From assembly GCA_023664955.1 (NCBI GenBank), contig JAMPEV010000001.1, forward strand, positions 475,827 to 519,453: DNA of 43,627 bases, in the 5' to 3' direction. Positions within the stretch are counted from its first letter, which is position 1; each line of letters begins with the position of its first letter. The notes under the pieces were generated by a model. That model did no database searches. It was not told the DNA's origin and saw only the letters and a list, made by a program, of their open reading frames with translations. Positions 18,500 to 26,171 of the stretch are shown in pieces. The stretch is from Duncaniella sp. Lineage in GTDB: Bacteria > Bacteroidota > Bacteroidia > Bacteroidales > Muribaculaceae. Made by a program: the position numbers and the translations under genes.

Positions 18500-19312
18500 T
18501 CAAGGAATCCTTGATGGATCTCCACCGTATAATTTCTCCAAATCAGATCTCAGTGGACTATAAAAATTAATAACTACATCTTGGGGAGGATTATGATAGT
18601 ATGTTGCAGGGAATCCCGGATCGTACCCATATGTCACCGGATATGCCCTTGTCTCATAGACATCAAACTCCTTACCATGATAATTGAATTTCATATCCAC
18701 AGATACGAATGCAATCAGGCGACCACAAAGAATAGTACCCCAGTCGAAGTAGAAATTTTTTGTGTCATCGATATTCAACATCTCAGGTGGAAATACTGTC
18801 GTGTAAGGAAAGAATCCTGTCGGAGGGATAGAATCTAAGGTCATATCTGTGTCCTTATATAAGGGTTTTAACCAATGAGACCAATACACATCATCAAAAT
18901 TTGAGCCATATTGTTCCCCATTCAATTTCGAGCAATTGAAGAAACTCACATGTGTCTTATATGACTTCAAATACGGCTCAACTGCAGGATTAAAGATGAC
19001 TTCTACTCCCTTATGCCCAAAATGAGGCATCTCTAATTCAGCTTCCAGATACACTCCACTACCTGCTTTGGTTGATGCTTCTTTTAACGGTTCAATTATA
19101 TCATCAATCAATTGGCTTCTATGAACGGTAATAGAATCCATATTAATCATTTTGTTGGGTAAAGGTCTTGTTGAAATCATGTATGGTATTAAATGAGAGA
19201 TTCGAGTATAATAAACCTTTGGTCTACTTTTAATAGTCCATACGCCCAAATTCTTATAACCATAGCCCTCACTTAGGGTTACTAAAGAACTTTTATCAGT
19301 ACTTATTTTCAT
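18500..19312 (-). CDS. C-terminal part of a secreted protein, probably a gene fragment
   Basis: A 270-residue frame starting MKISTDKSSL without any signal peptide. The segments NLGVWTIKSRPKVYYTR, FYFDWGTILCGRLIAFVSVD, and YETRAYPVTYG with NPPQDVVINFYSP look like the C-terminal domain of large Bacteroidales lipoproteins that I recall as having a signal peptide and an N-terminal domain like that of the neighbouring gene. It overlaps that gene by 17 nt in another frame. The likely history is an internal deletion plus a frameshift that split one gene in two. An alternative is a genuine cytoplasmic protein, which is less plausible given the content. Function unknown. Confidence 0.5.
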   Translation of the reverse strand: MKISTDKSSLVTLSEGYGYKNLGVWTIKSRPKVYYTRISHLIPYMISTRPLPNKMINMDSITVHRSQLIDDIIEPLKEASTKAGSGVYLEAELEMPHFGHKGVEVIFNPAVEPYLKSYKTHVSFFNCSKLNGEQYGSNFDDVYWSHWLKPLYKDTDMTLDSIPPTGFFPYTTVFPPEMLNIDDTKNFYFDWGTILCGRLIAFVSVDMKFNYHGKEFDVYETRAYPVTYGYDPGFPATYYHNPPQDVVINFYSPLRSDLEKLYGGDPSRIP

Positions 19313-19661
19313 CAAGTCCTTTCTTTTTAAACGTATGAAACAACATGTCCCAACCGTCCGATTTACGAATGTCGTGGGTAAAATCAGATGTTAAGGCCGT
19401 AGATGCACCGTCACACCATGGCGCTGTTACAGAATGAGTACCACTTCGATTAAGCTCGATTTCAGTAACATTCTCCCAATCTGATATCAATTTAGGATTC
19501 GTTAGCGATACATTGTCATCGTCGGCAGAAATTGAACGAGACAATGTAGAAGCTGTAGGCTGTGGCTCATCAATCGCACCATCCTTACAAGCATTCAACG
19601 CACATAGCAAAAACAAGATTGAAGTCATTGTCCACAAGCGGTTCTTTAACCTTTTTTCCAT
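19296..19661 (-). CDS. N-terminal part of a lipoprotein, probably truncated
   Basis: A 121-residue frame with a clear lipoprotein signal peptide: MEKRLKNRLWTMTSILFLLC, then ALNACKDG with the lipid-accepting Cys25. The mature part has ISDWENVTEIELNRSG, TAPWCDGAST and DGWDMLFHTFKKKGLDENKY and then stops abruptly. Longer Bacteroidales relatives, as I recall them, continue from this point for several hundred residues. The next frame downstream (18500-19312) resembles their far C-terminus. The gene has a full promoter at 19768-19799 and probably heads a three-gene transcript ending near 17690. Confidence 0.55.
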   Translation of the reverse strand: MEKRLKNRLWTMTSILFLLCALNACKDGAIDEPQPTASTLSRSISADDDNVSLTNPKLISDWENVTEIELNRSGTHSVTAPWCDGASTALTSDFTHDIRKSDGWDMLFHTFKKKGLDENKY

Positions 19662-19767
19662 TGTAATTTTTCATAATAAACTTTGTTACTGTTGTTTTGA
19701 TTGGTTCAAGACCATGTCATCAACGCGAGAGGCAAATCAGTTAAATCCCTTTGGCAATTTTCAGTCG

Positions 19768-19799
19768 CAAATATAGAACCTGAGGATGAATTTTCCAAA
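19768..19799 (-). promoter_or_regulatory. Promoter for the lipoprotein cluster (TTTG, 20 nt, TATATTTG)
   Basis: On the minus strand TTTG (19799-19796), a 20-nt spacer, and TATATTTG (19775-19768). The leader to the start at 19661 is about 100 nt. Confidence 0.7.
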
Positions 19800-19875
19800 T
19801 ATTTAAGCATGTTTTTTGGCTATGTTTTTCGTGAAGATGTATTCGATTGATGTCGACATTTTGTCCTGTTATTGC

Positions 19876-19911
19876 GAAATTTACGAAATTTATGAAAATT
19901 ATGAAAATCCA
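19876..19911. repeat. Four 9-bp A-tract tandem units
   Basis: Four units starting with G at 19876, 19885, 19894 and 19903: GAAATTTAC, GAAATTTAT, GAAAATTAT, GAAAATCCA. Regularly spaced A-tracts can bend DNA. The array sits about 50 bp upstream of the pnp -7 box and about 75 bp from the lipoprotein promoter. The rest of the 478-nt gap between these genes holds only the two promoters and the pnp leader. Confidence 0.55.
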
Positions 19912-19957
19912 CCAAATTATTTCTCGCAAATACAATTATTTATTGGATAAAAATGAC

Positions 19958-19965
19958 TATCTTTG
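19958..19965 (+). promoter_or_regulatory. pnp promoter -7 box
   Basis: TATCTTTG followed by CAAAA fits TAnnTTTG. It gives an unusually long leader of about 165 nt. The -33 region lacks a well-spaced TTG. Confidence 0.55.
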
Positions 19966-20032
19966 CAAAATGAAATAAACCGAACGATTTCAAGCGTTAA
20001 AAACTTTTGACTAACCATTGAATCTACAACAA

Positions 20033-20126
20033 AGTAATTTACTGAATCGCAAATTACTAACATAGAAAAAGTGGCTAATCATTTATAAGCTATAGGTCGT
20101 TCATCGCTGCAAAAATTTTATAAGCT
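20033..20126 (+). promoter_or_regulatory. Structured leader of pnp
   Basis: AGTAATTT (20033-20040) pairs with AAATTACT (20051-20058), an 8-bp stem with a 10-nt loop. A perfect 10-bp direct repeat TTTATAAGCT occurs at 20082-20091 and 20117-20126; the second copy ends 13 nt before the start codon. In enterobacteria the pnp leader is a site of autoregulation. Whether this one is too is inference. Confidence 0.4.
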
Positions 20127-20139
20127 GAAAGAATAATTT

Positions 20140-22428
20140 ATGAATGTAATTAAAAAAACCATCGCGCTGCCCGACGGTCGCACCATCACCCTGGAGACCG
20201 GCAAATTAGCCAAGCAAGCCGATGGAGCGGTAGAACTGCGAATGGGCAACACAATGCTGCTTGCCACAGTCGTTACAGCTAAGGAAGCAGGAGAGGGCGT
20301 CGACTTTATGCCTCTCCAAGTTGAGTACAAAGAGAAATTTTCCTCTAACGGACGCTTCCCCGGCGGTTTTCTCAAACGTGAAGGTCGTGCGAGCGACTAT
20401 GAAATTCTGACCGCACGTCTTGTTGACCGCGTGCTCCGTCCACTTTTCCCTGACAATTACCATGCTGACACTTTCGTGCAGGTGACCATGTATTCATCTG
20501 ACGGTGTCGACATGCCCGATGCTCTCGCAGGGCTCGCTGCTTCTGCAGCCCTCGCCGTGAGCGACATACCCTTCAACGGTCCCATCTCTGAAGTGCGTGT
20601 GGCTCGTGTGGATGGTGAATTTGTCATCGACCCTACTTTCGAGCAACTCGAAAAAGCCGACATGGAACTTATGGTAGGTGCGACCTACGACAACATCATG
20701 ATGGTAGAAGGCGAAATGAACGAAGTTTCTGAAGCCGACCTACTCGCTGCCCTCCGTGCTGCTCATGATGCTATCAAAGTTCAATGCAAGGCACAGATGG
20801 AGCTTGCCGAAGAAGTTGGTTCAACCGTTAAGCGCGAATACTGCCACGAAACCAACGACGAAGACCTCCGCAAGGATGTGCATGACAAGTGCTACGACAA
20901 AGCCTACGCTATCGCAAAGGCCGGATGCGCTGACAAGCACTGGCGTCAGGACAGCTTCGACAAAATTTGTGAAGAATATATCGAATCACTTCCCGAAGAA
21001 GAACGTGAGGAGAAAACCCCGCTCGTCAAGCGCTATTACCACGATGTTGAGAAAGAGGCTATGCGCCGCTGCGTTCTCGACGAAGGTATCCGTCTTGACG
21101 GTCGTAAGACTACTGAAATCCGCCCCATCTGGTGTGAGGTTGATTACCTACCGGGTCCTCACGGATCAGCAGTATTCACCCGTGGTGAAACTCAGTCACT
21201 CGCCACTGTTACACTCGGCACCAAGCTCGACGAGAAGATCCTTGACGATGTTCTAAATCAAGGCCGCGAGCGTTTCCTTCTCCACTACAACTTCCCTCCC
21301 TTCTCAACCGGCGAGGCTAAGCCCGTGCGTGGCGTAGGTCGCCGTGAAGTTGGACATGGTAACCTTGCCCACCGCGCCCTCAAGCGCATGTTCCCCGATG
21401 ATTTCCCCTACGTATGCCGCATCGTCAGCGACATTCTCGAATCTAACGGTTCATCATCAATGGCCACCGTATGCGCCGGCACTCTTTCACTCCTCGACGC
21501 AGGTGTGAAGATGAAACGCCCCGTCAGCGGTATCGCTATGGGTCTTATCTCTGACGGCGAAAAGTACGCTATCCTTTCCGACATCCTCGGAGATGAGGAC
21601 CACCTCGGCGACATGGACTTCAAGGTTACAGGTACTCGAGAAGGCATCACAGCAACACAGATGGACATCAAGTGTGACGGCCTAAGCTACGAAATTCTCG
21701 AACGCGCCCTCAACCAGGCTCGTGAAGGTCGTCTCCACATCCTCGATAAAATCCAGGAAACAATCCCCGCACCGCGTGAGGACTACAAACCTCACGTGCC
21801 TCGCATCGTCACCATGATTATCCCGAAGGATCTTATCGGCGCCGTGATTGGCCCTGGCGGAAAGATTATTCAGGGTATCCAGGAAGCAAGTGGTGCAACT
21901 GTTTCTATCGACGAAATTCCCGAAGGCGGTTATATCGAAGTTGCTGCTGCCAACAAGGATTCTATCGATAAGGCCCTTGAGATGATTAACGCCATCGTAG
22001 AACTACCTGAAGAAGGTAAGGTATACCAGGGTACTGTACGTTCAATTCTCGACTTCGGTGCATTCGTTGAATTCATGCCCAACCGCGACGGTCTGCTCCA
22101 CATATCTGAAATCTCGTGGGATCGTCTCGAAAACATGGAAGCTTCTGGCTTGAAGGAAGGTGACAACGTAGAGGTCAAACTCATCGAAATCGACAAAAAG
22201 ACCGGCAAGTACCGCTTGTCAATGCGAGCTCTTCAGCCCAAACCCGAAGGCTATGTTGAACGTGAACGTGCACCCCGCGGCGACCGTAACGACCGTGGTC
22301 CTCGTCGCGACCGTAACGACCGCAACGACCGTGGTCCTCGCCGCGATAATGGCGACCGTCCCCGCCGTGATGACCGTCCCCGCCGCGACAACAACGGCCC
22401 TCGCCGCGATAATAACGACCGTGACTAA
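20140..22428 (+). CDS. pnp: Polyribonucleotide nucleotidyltransferase (PNPase)
   Basis: A 762-residue exoribonuclease that degrades RNA 3' to 5' with phosphate. The two RNase PH domains are clear: the first with [22 protein letters not shown], the second with [19 protein letters not shown] and [25 protein letters not shown] domain ([20 protein letters not shown]) and an S1 domain ([15 protein letters not shown]) follow. After residue 709 comes a tail of about 50 residues made almost only of Arg, Asp, Asn, Gly and Pro in GPRRD-like units, which probably adds nonspecific RNA or protein contacts. The start [16 protein letters not shown] fits the family. It is monocistronic, ending at the terminator at 22514. 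Confidence 0.96.
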   Translation: MNVIKKTIALPDGRTITLETGKLAKQADGAVELRMGNTMLLATVVTAKEAGEGVDFMPLQVEYKEKFSSNGRFPGGFLKREGRASDYEILTARLVDRVLRPLFPDNYHADTFVQVTMYSSDGVDMPDALAGLAASAALAVSDIPFNGPISEVRVARVDGEFVIDPTFEQLEKADMELMVGATYDNIMMVEGEMNEVSEADLLAALRAAHDAIKVQCKAQMELAEEVGSTVKREYCHETNDEDLRKDVHDKCYDKAYAIAKAGCADKHWRQDSFDKICEEYIESLPEEEREEKTPLVKRYYHDVEKEAMRRCVLDEGIRLDGRKTTEIRPIWCEVDYLPGPHGSAVFTRGETQSLATVTLGTKLDEKILDDVLNQGRERFLLHYNFPPFSTGEAKPVRGVGRREVGHGNLAHRALKRMFPDDFPYVCRIVSDILESNGSSSMATVCAGTLSLLDAGVKMKRPVSGIAMGLISDGEKYAILSDILGDEDHLGDMDFKVTGTREGITATQMDIKCDGLSYEILERALNQAREGRLHILDKIQETIPAPREDYKPHVPRIVTMIIPKDLIGAVIGPGGKIIQGIQEASGATVSIDEIPEGGYIEVAAANKDSIDKALEMINAIVELPEEGKVYQGTVRSILDFGAFVEFMPNRDGLLHISEISWDRLENMEASGLKEGDNVEVKLIEIDKKTGKYRLSMRALQPKPEGYVERERAPRGDRNDRGPRRDRNDRNDRGPRRDNGDRPRRDDRPRRDNNGPRRDNNDRD

Positions 22429-22513
22429 AGGCACAGAAATCGGCTAATCCGATTCACCTTACAAACTACAATCATTGCCTTAGTTAACCGTTAATTAACC
22501 ATTGAAAAAACGC

Positions 22514-22550
22514 ACCCGGTAGATGAAACACATCTGCCGGGTTTGTTTTT
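22514..22550 (+). terminator. Intrinsic terminator after pnp
   Basis: ACCCGGTAGATG (22514-22525) pairs with CATCTGCCGGGT (22531-22542), a 12-bp stem with one mismatch and a 5-nt loop, followed by TTGTTTTT. Confidence 0.8.
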
Positions 22551-22573
22551 ATAGGCAATTTTGAGTATTTTTG
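22542..22573 (+). promoter_or_regulatory. ispD-recG promoter (TTTG, 20 nt, TATTTTTG)
   Basis: TTTG at 22542-22545, a 20-nt spacer, and TATTTTTG at 22566-22573. The -33 element is embedded in the T-tract of the pnp terminator, so the two signals share bases. The leader is about 25 nt. Confidence 0.75.
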
Positions 22574-22602
22574 TATGAAATTAACGACACTATTGACTTT
22601 TC

Positions 22603-23292
22603 ATGGATTATCAAATAATTGTGGCAGCCGGAAGTGGCAGCCGATATGGCGGAAATCTCCCCAAGCAATTCTGCTTGTTAGCAGGGAGACCTCTACTTAT
22701 GACCACCCTCGAGCGACTCCATGCCTGTGACCATGCCAGCGGCCTAATAGTTGTACTGAGCAAGGATATGATTGATGGATGGAACGAAATGTGTAGCGTG
22801 CATCATTTCACACTACCCCACACAGTGGTGACGGGAGGCGCATATCGCGCCGAAAGCGTGAAAAATGCCGTGACATATATCAAGCGACTTTCCGATTCCT
22901 GCCATGGTTGGATAAGCATCCACGATGCGGCCCGCCCCATTATCACTCCGTCACTCTTCAAGGCTATAGTGGATGGCATCAGCGGCCACGACGGAGCCCT
23001 ACCTGCTTGCCGTCTATCTGATTCCATTCGACACGTAGAGTCGGATGGGTCATCAGTGGCGGTGAACCGTAGCGAGTACCGCTCAGTGCAGACCCCGCAG
23101 ATTTTCCATGCCGACAAACTTTTTGCGGCCTACCACCAACCGCTGCAGCCAAACTTTACCGATGACGCTTCAGTGATGGAAGCAGCCGGCTTCACCGATA
23201 TCAACCTCGTGGACGGGGATGCTCACAATATCAAAGTAACTAATCCCGGCGACATGGAGATTGTCGAACTTTACCTTTCCAAAATCAATTAG
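22603..23292 (+). CDS. ispD: 2-C-methyl-D-erythritol 4-phosphate cytidylyltransferase
   Basis: A 229-residue enzyme of the non-mevalonate isoprenoid pathway that couples CTP to MEP. The N-terminal AAGSGSRYGGNLPKQFCLLAG is the nucleotide-binding loop with the Arg and Lys needed for catalysis. ISIHDAARPIIT binds metal, and SVQTPQIFHADKL is the IspD signature; FTDDASVMEAAG and IKVTNPGDMEI close the fold. Normal length. recG follows with 4 nt between, so the two are co-transcribed, an order that is common in Bacteroidales as far as I recall. Confidence 0.94.
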   Translation: MDYQIIVAAGSGSRYGGNLPKQFCLLAGRPLLMTTLERLHACDHASGLIVVLSKDMIDGWNEMCSVHHFTLPHTVVTGGAYRAESVKNAVTYIKRLSDSCHGWISIHDAARPIITPSLFKAIVDGISGHDGALPACRLSDSIRHVESDGSSVAVNRSEYRSVQTPQIFHADKLFAAYHQPLQPNFTDDASVMEAAGFTDINLVDGDAHNIKVTNPGDMEIVELYLSKIN

Positions 23293-23296
23293 GCAG

Positions 23297-25390
23297 ATGG
23301 AGCGACTAAGGAGAATGGACATAAAATTCCTGCGTGGAATAGGACCGAAACGTGCCGAGCTTCTTGACAAGAACTTTGGCATTAAGAGCTATTATGACCT
23401 TCTCTACCATTTCCCTACTCACTACATCGACCGCAGATCAATTTACCGCATAGTTGACTTCGCCGGTGAAGAAATGCCATCGGTGCAAGTGCGCGGAAAA
23501 TTCGTATCATTCTCTGTGCAAGGTGAAGGAGCAAAGACAAGGCTCGTAGGACTTTTTTCCGATGGATCGGCTGTGATGGAGGTAGTATGGTTCCAGAGCA
23601 TCAAAAGTATTCAACAAGCCTACCACACTGCCACGGAGTATATCGTGTTCGGTAAGCCAAACTTCTTCAATGGACATTGGAGCATGGTGCACCCGGAAGT
23701 TGACCCTCCAGGTTCATCGCTTGCCGAATCCGGCTTCCGAGGCGTGTATCCTCTTACCGAGCAGCTTCGCAACCGCGGCTTCTCTTCCCGCACATTTTCA
23801 GCCGCCGTCGCAGATATTCTCAGGGGCATCTCACATCTCACTGAGACTCTGCCACAAGAAATCACAGCTAAATACCGCCTATTGGGGATTCACGAGGCTC
23901 TCAGTGCGATACACAATCCTCAAAGCAACGAACAGCTGCTTGCGGCACGCCTGAGACTGAAATTCGAGGAGCTTTTTTACCTCCAACTTAACATCCAGCG
24001 ATACGCACGCCGCCGAAATAGTTCTACCCAGGGATTCTTATTCCCGAAAATTGGTCACATCTTCAACACATTTTACTCTCAATTCCTACCCTTCCCCCTC
24101 ACAGGTGCCCAAAAGCGCGTGATTAAGGAAATACGTGCTGACATGGCCACCGGACGGCAGATGAACCGGTTATTGCAGGGCGATGTCGGTTCAGGAAAAA
24201 CTTTGGTGGCTCTGCTTTGCATGCTCATAGCCCTTGACAATTCCACCCAGGCTTGCCTGATGGCTCCGACAGAGATTCTTGCTACTCAACATTTTGAGAC
24301 TATATCGCAATTGGTAGCTCCGATGGGCATAAATGTCAAGCTTCTCACCGGCTCTACCCGGAAGAAAGCCCGCGAAGAGATTCATTCCCAACTTGTTGAC
24401 GGTTCTCTCCACATTCTTATCGGTACCCATGCCGTGATTGAGGACAATGTCAAATTCAAGAATTTAGGTTTTATAGTTATCGATGAGCAGCACCGTTTCG
24501 GAGTGGCCCAGCGCGCCCGACTATGGACCAAAAATTATATTCCACCTCACGTGCTCGTGATGACCGCCACACCCATTCCAAGGACTCTTGCCATGACCGT
24601 ATACGGTGATCTCGACGTGTCGGTAATCGACGAGCTGCCACCGGGACGCAAGCCGGTGCAGACTCTGCTGCGCTATGACGAGGACCGATTTAAAACATAT
24701 CAAGGGATTGGCCGCCAACTTCGCATGGGCCGTCAGGTCTATATCGTCTATCCGCTAATTAAGGAAAATGAAAAGCTCGACTTGAAATCACTTGAAGAGG
24801 GATATGAGAATATTTGTGAGACATTCCGTGACTATAAAGTGGCATTTGTCCACGGGCAGATGAAGCCGGTGGAAAAGGATTACCAGATGGGGCTGTTTGC
24901 CTCTGGTGAAGCTCACATCCTCGTAGCCACTACCGTGATTGAGGTCGGCGTAAATGTCCCCAATGCAACCACCATGCTCATAGAGAACGCTGAACGTTTC
25001 GGACTGTCGCAACTTCACCAGCTACGCGGACGTGTGGGCCGCGGCGAGGGACAAAGCTACTGTATACTCATGTCCAAACGCAAAATTGCCAAAGACACCC
25101 GTAAGCGTCTCGAACTTATGACCTCAACCACCGACGGATTTGCAATAGCCGAGGCCGATATGCAAATGCGAGGTCCCGGAGATATAGAGGGCACAATGCA
25201 GAGCGGCATACCATTCGACCTACATATTGCAAATCTCGCCACCGACGGGCAAATCGTACAACTTGCCCGCGATTCAGCCTGCGAAATTCTGGATGCCGAC
25301 CCCGATTTAATCCGTCCTGAGCATCAAATATTAGTGGCGCAACTGCGGCTACTCACCTCGCGACTCCGGGATTGGTCGCGCATCTCTTAA
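23297..25390 (+). CDS. recG: ATP-dependent DNA helicase RecG
   Basis: A 697-residue superfamily 2 helicase that remodels stalled replication forks and branched DNA. It opens with the wedge domain (FLRGIGPKRAELLDKNFGI, then an OB-like region). The motor motifs are QGDVGSGKT, APTEILATQHF, DEQHRFGVAQRA, MTATPIPRTLAMT, FVHGQMKP, ATTVIEVGVNVP and QLRGRVGRG, and the RecG-specific FAIAEADMQMRGPGDIEGTMQSG follows. The frame is open to 23261, which would overlap ispD. ATG 23297, or 23315 with AAGGAG just upstream, fits relatives better, and 23297 is chosen here. Confidence 0.94.
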   Translation: MERLRRMDIKFLRGIGPKRAELLDKNFGIKSYYDLLYHFPTHYIDRRSIYRIVDFAGEEMPSVQVRGKFVSFSVQGEGAKTRLVGLFSDGSAVMEVVWFQSIKSIQQAYHTATEYIVFGKPNFFNGHWSMVHPEVDPPGSSLAESGFRGVYPLTEQLRNRGFSSRTFSAAVADILRGISHLTETLPQEITAKYRLLGIHEALSAIHNPQSNEQLLAARLRLKFEELFYLQLNIQRYARRRNSSTQGFLFPKIGHIFNTFYSQFLPFPLTGAQKRVIKEIRADMATGRQMNRLLQGDVGSGKTLVALLCMLIALDNSTQACLMAPTEILATQHFETISQLVAPMGINVKLLTGSTRKKAREEIHSQLVDGSLHILIGTHAVIEDNVKFKNLGFIVIDEQHRFGVAQRARLWTKNYIPPHVLVMTATPIPRTLAMTVYGDLDVSVIDELPPGRKPVQTLLRYDEDRFKTYQGIGRQLRMGRQVYIVYPLIKENEKLDLKSLEEGYENICETFRDYKVAFVHGQMKPVEKDYQMGLFASGEAHILVATTVIEVGVNVPNATTMLIENAERFGLSQLHQLRGRVGRGEGQSYCILMSKRKIAKDTRKRLELMTSTTDGFAIAEADMQMRGPGDIEGTMQSGIPFDLHIANLATDGQIVQLARDSACEILDADPDLIRPEHQILVAQLRLLTSRLRDWSRIS

Positions 25391-25499
25391 TCGTCTATTA
25401 CCTCCTCCCACGTTCAATTTCAAACGAATTTGTCAAAATTTTAACACAAAACTCATTTTTAACCATATAGTTGACGTTTTTTAATCTCTTTTAGCGTTA

Positions 25500-25694
25500 T
25501 GCAGAGATGAAAAATGCCCCTACGATTGTTTTATTAGTGTAAGTAAAGATAAAGAAGCTAATAAGCATAGAATCTAAATTTACATCCCTCGTCCTCTTTA
25601 TCGAGTTGTGAAACTGGGTACGGAGGCTCTCATAAATAAATAGTTGAAACGTGAGGGGAGGAGTTAGGACTTTCCGTTCTGACTCCTCCTTTTT
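25500..25694 (+). ncRNA. Candidate structured RNA between recG and the cyd operon
   Basis: This non-coding stretch can fold with a long-range closing stem: CCCCTACG (25517-25524) pairs with 25650-25658 with one bulged G. Inside it TTTATT (25530-25535) pairs with AATAAA (25635-25640), and CCTCGT (25587-25592) pairs with 25620-25626. A strong terminator follows at once (stem 25657-25664/25682-25689, extended by inner pairs, then T5). A TTG at 25471-25473 is the only promoter hint; there is no good -7 box. It may be a free-standing RNA or only the recG 3' UTR, whose stop is 267 nt earlier. The pattern recalls 6S-like RNAs, but no family match is claimed. Confidence 0.35.
25657..25694 (+). terminator. 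Strong intrinsic terminator
   Basis: GGAGGAGT pairs with ACTCCTCC, and the helix continues inward over six further pairs (two of them G-T) to a 5-nt loop at 25671-25675; T5 follows. It works in the plus direction only, since no T-run lies on the other side. Confidence 0.85.
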
Positions 25695-25736
25695 CGTGTA
25701 ATTTAGCGGACGTAAGTAAGTGAGTGGATTATTTTG

Positions 25737-25744
25737 TATATTTG
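25737..25744 (+). promoter_or_regulatory. cyd operon promoter -7 box
   Basis: TATATTTG followed by CAAC fits TAnnTTTG, with a predicted leader of about 105 nt before 25854. No TTG lies 20 nt upstream. Confidence 0.55.
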
Positions 25745-25853
25745 CAACTGACTTCTGAATGCTACAATCCTGTGAAATTTTCACATCTTTGATGAACTTT
25801 CCCGGCATAATATAAGTTATAAGATAGATAAAATACATCATTCACTCTACATT

Positions 25854-26114
25854 ATGGCTCCTTTCGACTCATCAATGCAGCAACGCGGCTTCATACGAAA
25901 ACTGTCGGGAATTCCGGTAAATGTTTTCCGGTTCTATTTCGATGGTTTCCGTTCTATGACCATAGGTAAAAAGCTGTGGATATTACTGCTAATCAAACTG
26001 TTCATCATATTCTTCGTGTTCAAGCTATTCTTCTTCCCTGACATACTTCAGCGCGACTACGACACTGACGCAGAACGTGCAAATGCTGTCAGGTCTACCC
26101 TGCTTGACCGATAG
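25854..26114 (+). CDS. DUF4492 protein linked to cytochrome bd oxidase
   Basis: An 86-residue protein with one membrane helix (about residues 42-62, LWILLLIKLFIIFFVFKLFFF) after a basic, aromatic N-terminal part (FRFYFDGFRSMTIGKKLW). This is the DUF4492 family as I know it, found just before cydAB in Bacteroidota. It lies 57 nt ahead of cydA in the same operon. By position and form it may be an accessory or assembly subunit of the bd oxidase, as CydX is in enterobacteria, though the sequences are not alike. Role is inferred. Confidence 0.8.
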   Translation: MAPFDSSMQQRGFIRKLSGIPVNVFRFYFDGFRSMTIGKKLWILLLIKLFIIFFVFKLFFFPDILQRDYDTDAERANAVRSTLLDR

Positions 26115-26171
26115 TAATTCCTCATATACATACCTTAATATATAAAATCACAAAACTATATTTATGAGATT

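Noticed and set aside
17691-19661. The A+T-richer lipoprotein cluster as a mobile element
   Set aside because: No integrase, transposase, terminal repeats or target duplications were found.
25497-25841. A 114-codon minus-strand frame in the recG-cyd gap
   Set aside because: It covers a strong plus-strand terminator and the cyd -7 box, and its sequence resembles no protein.
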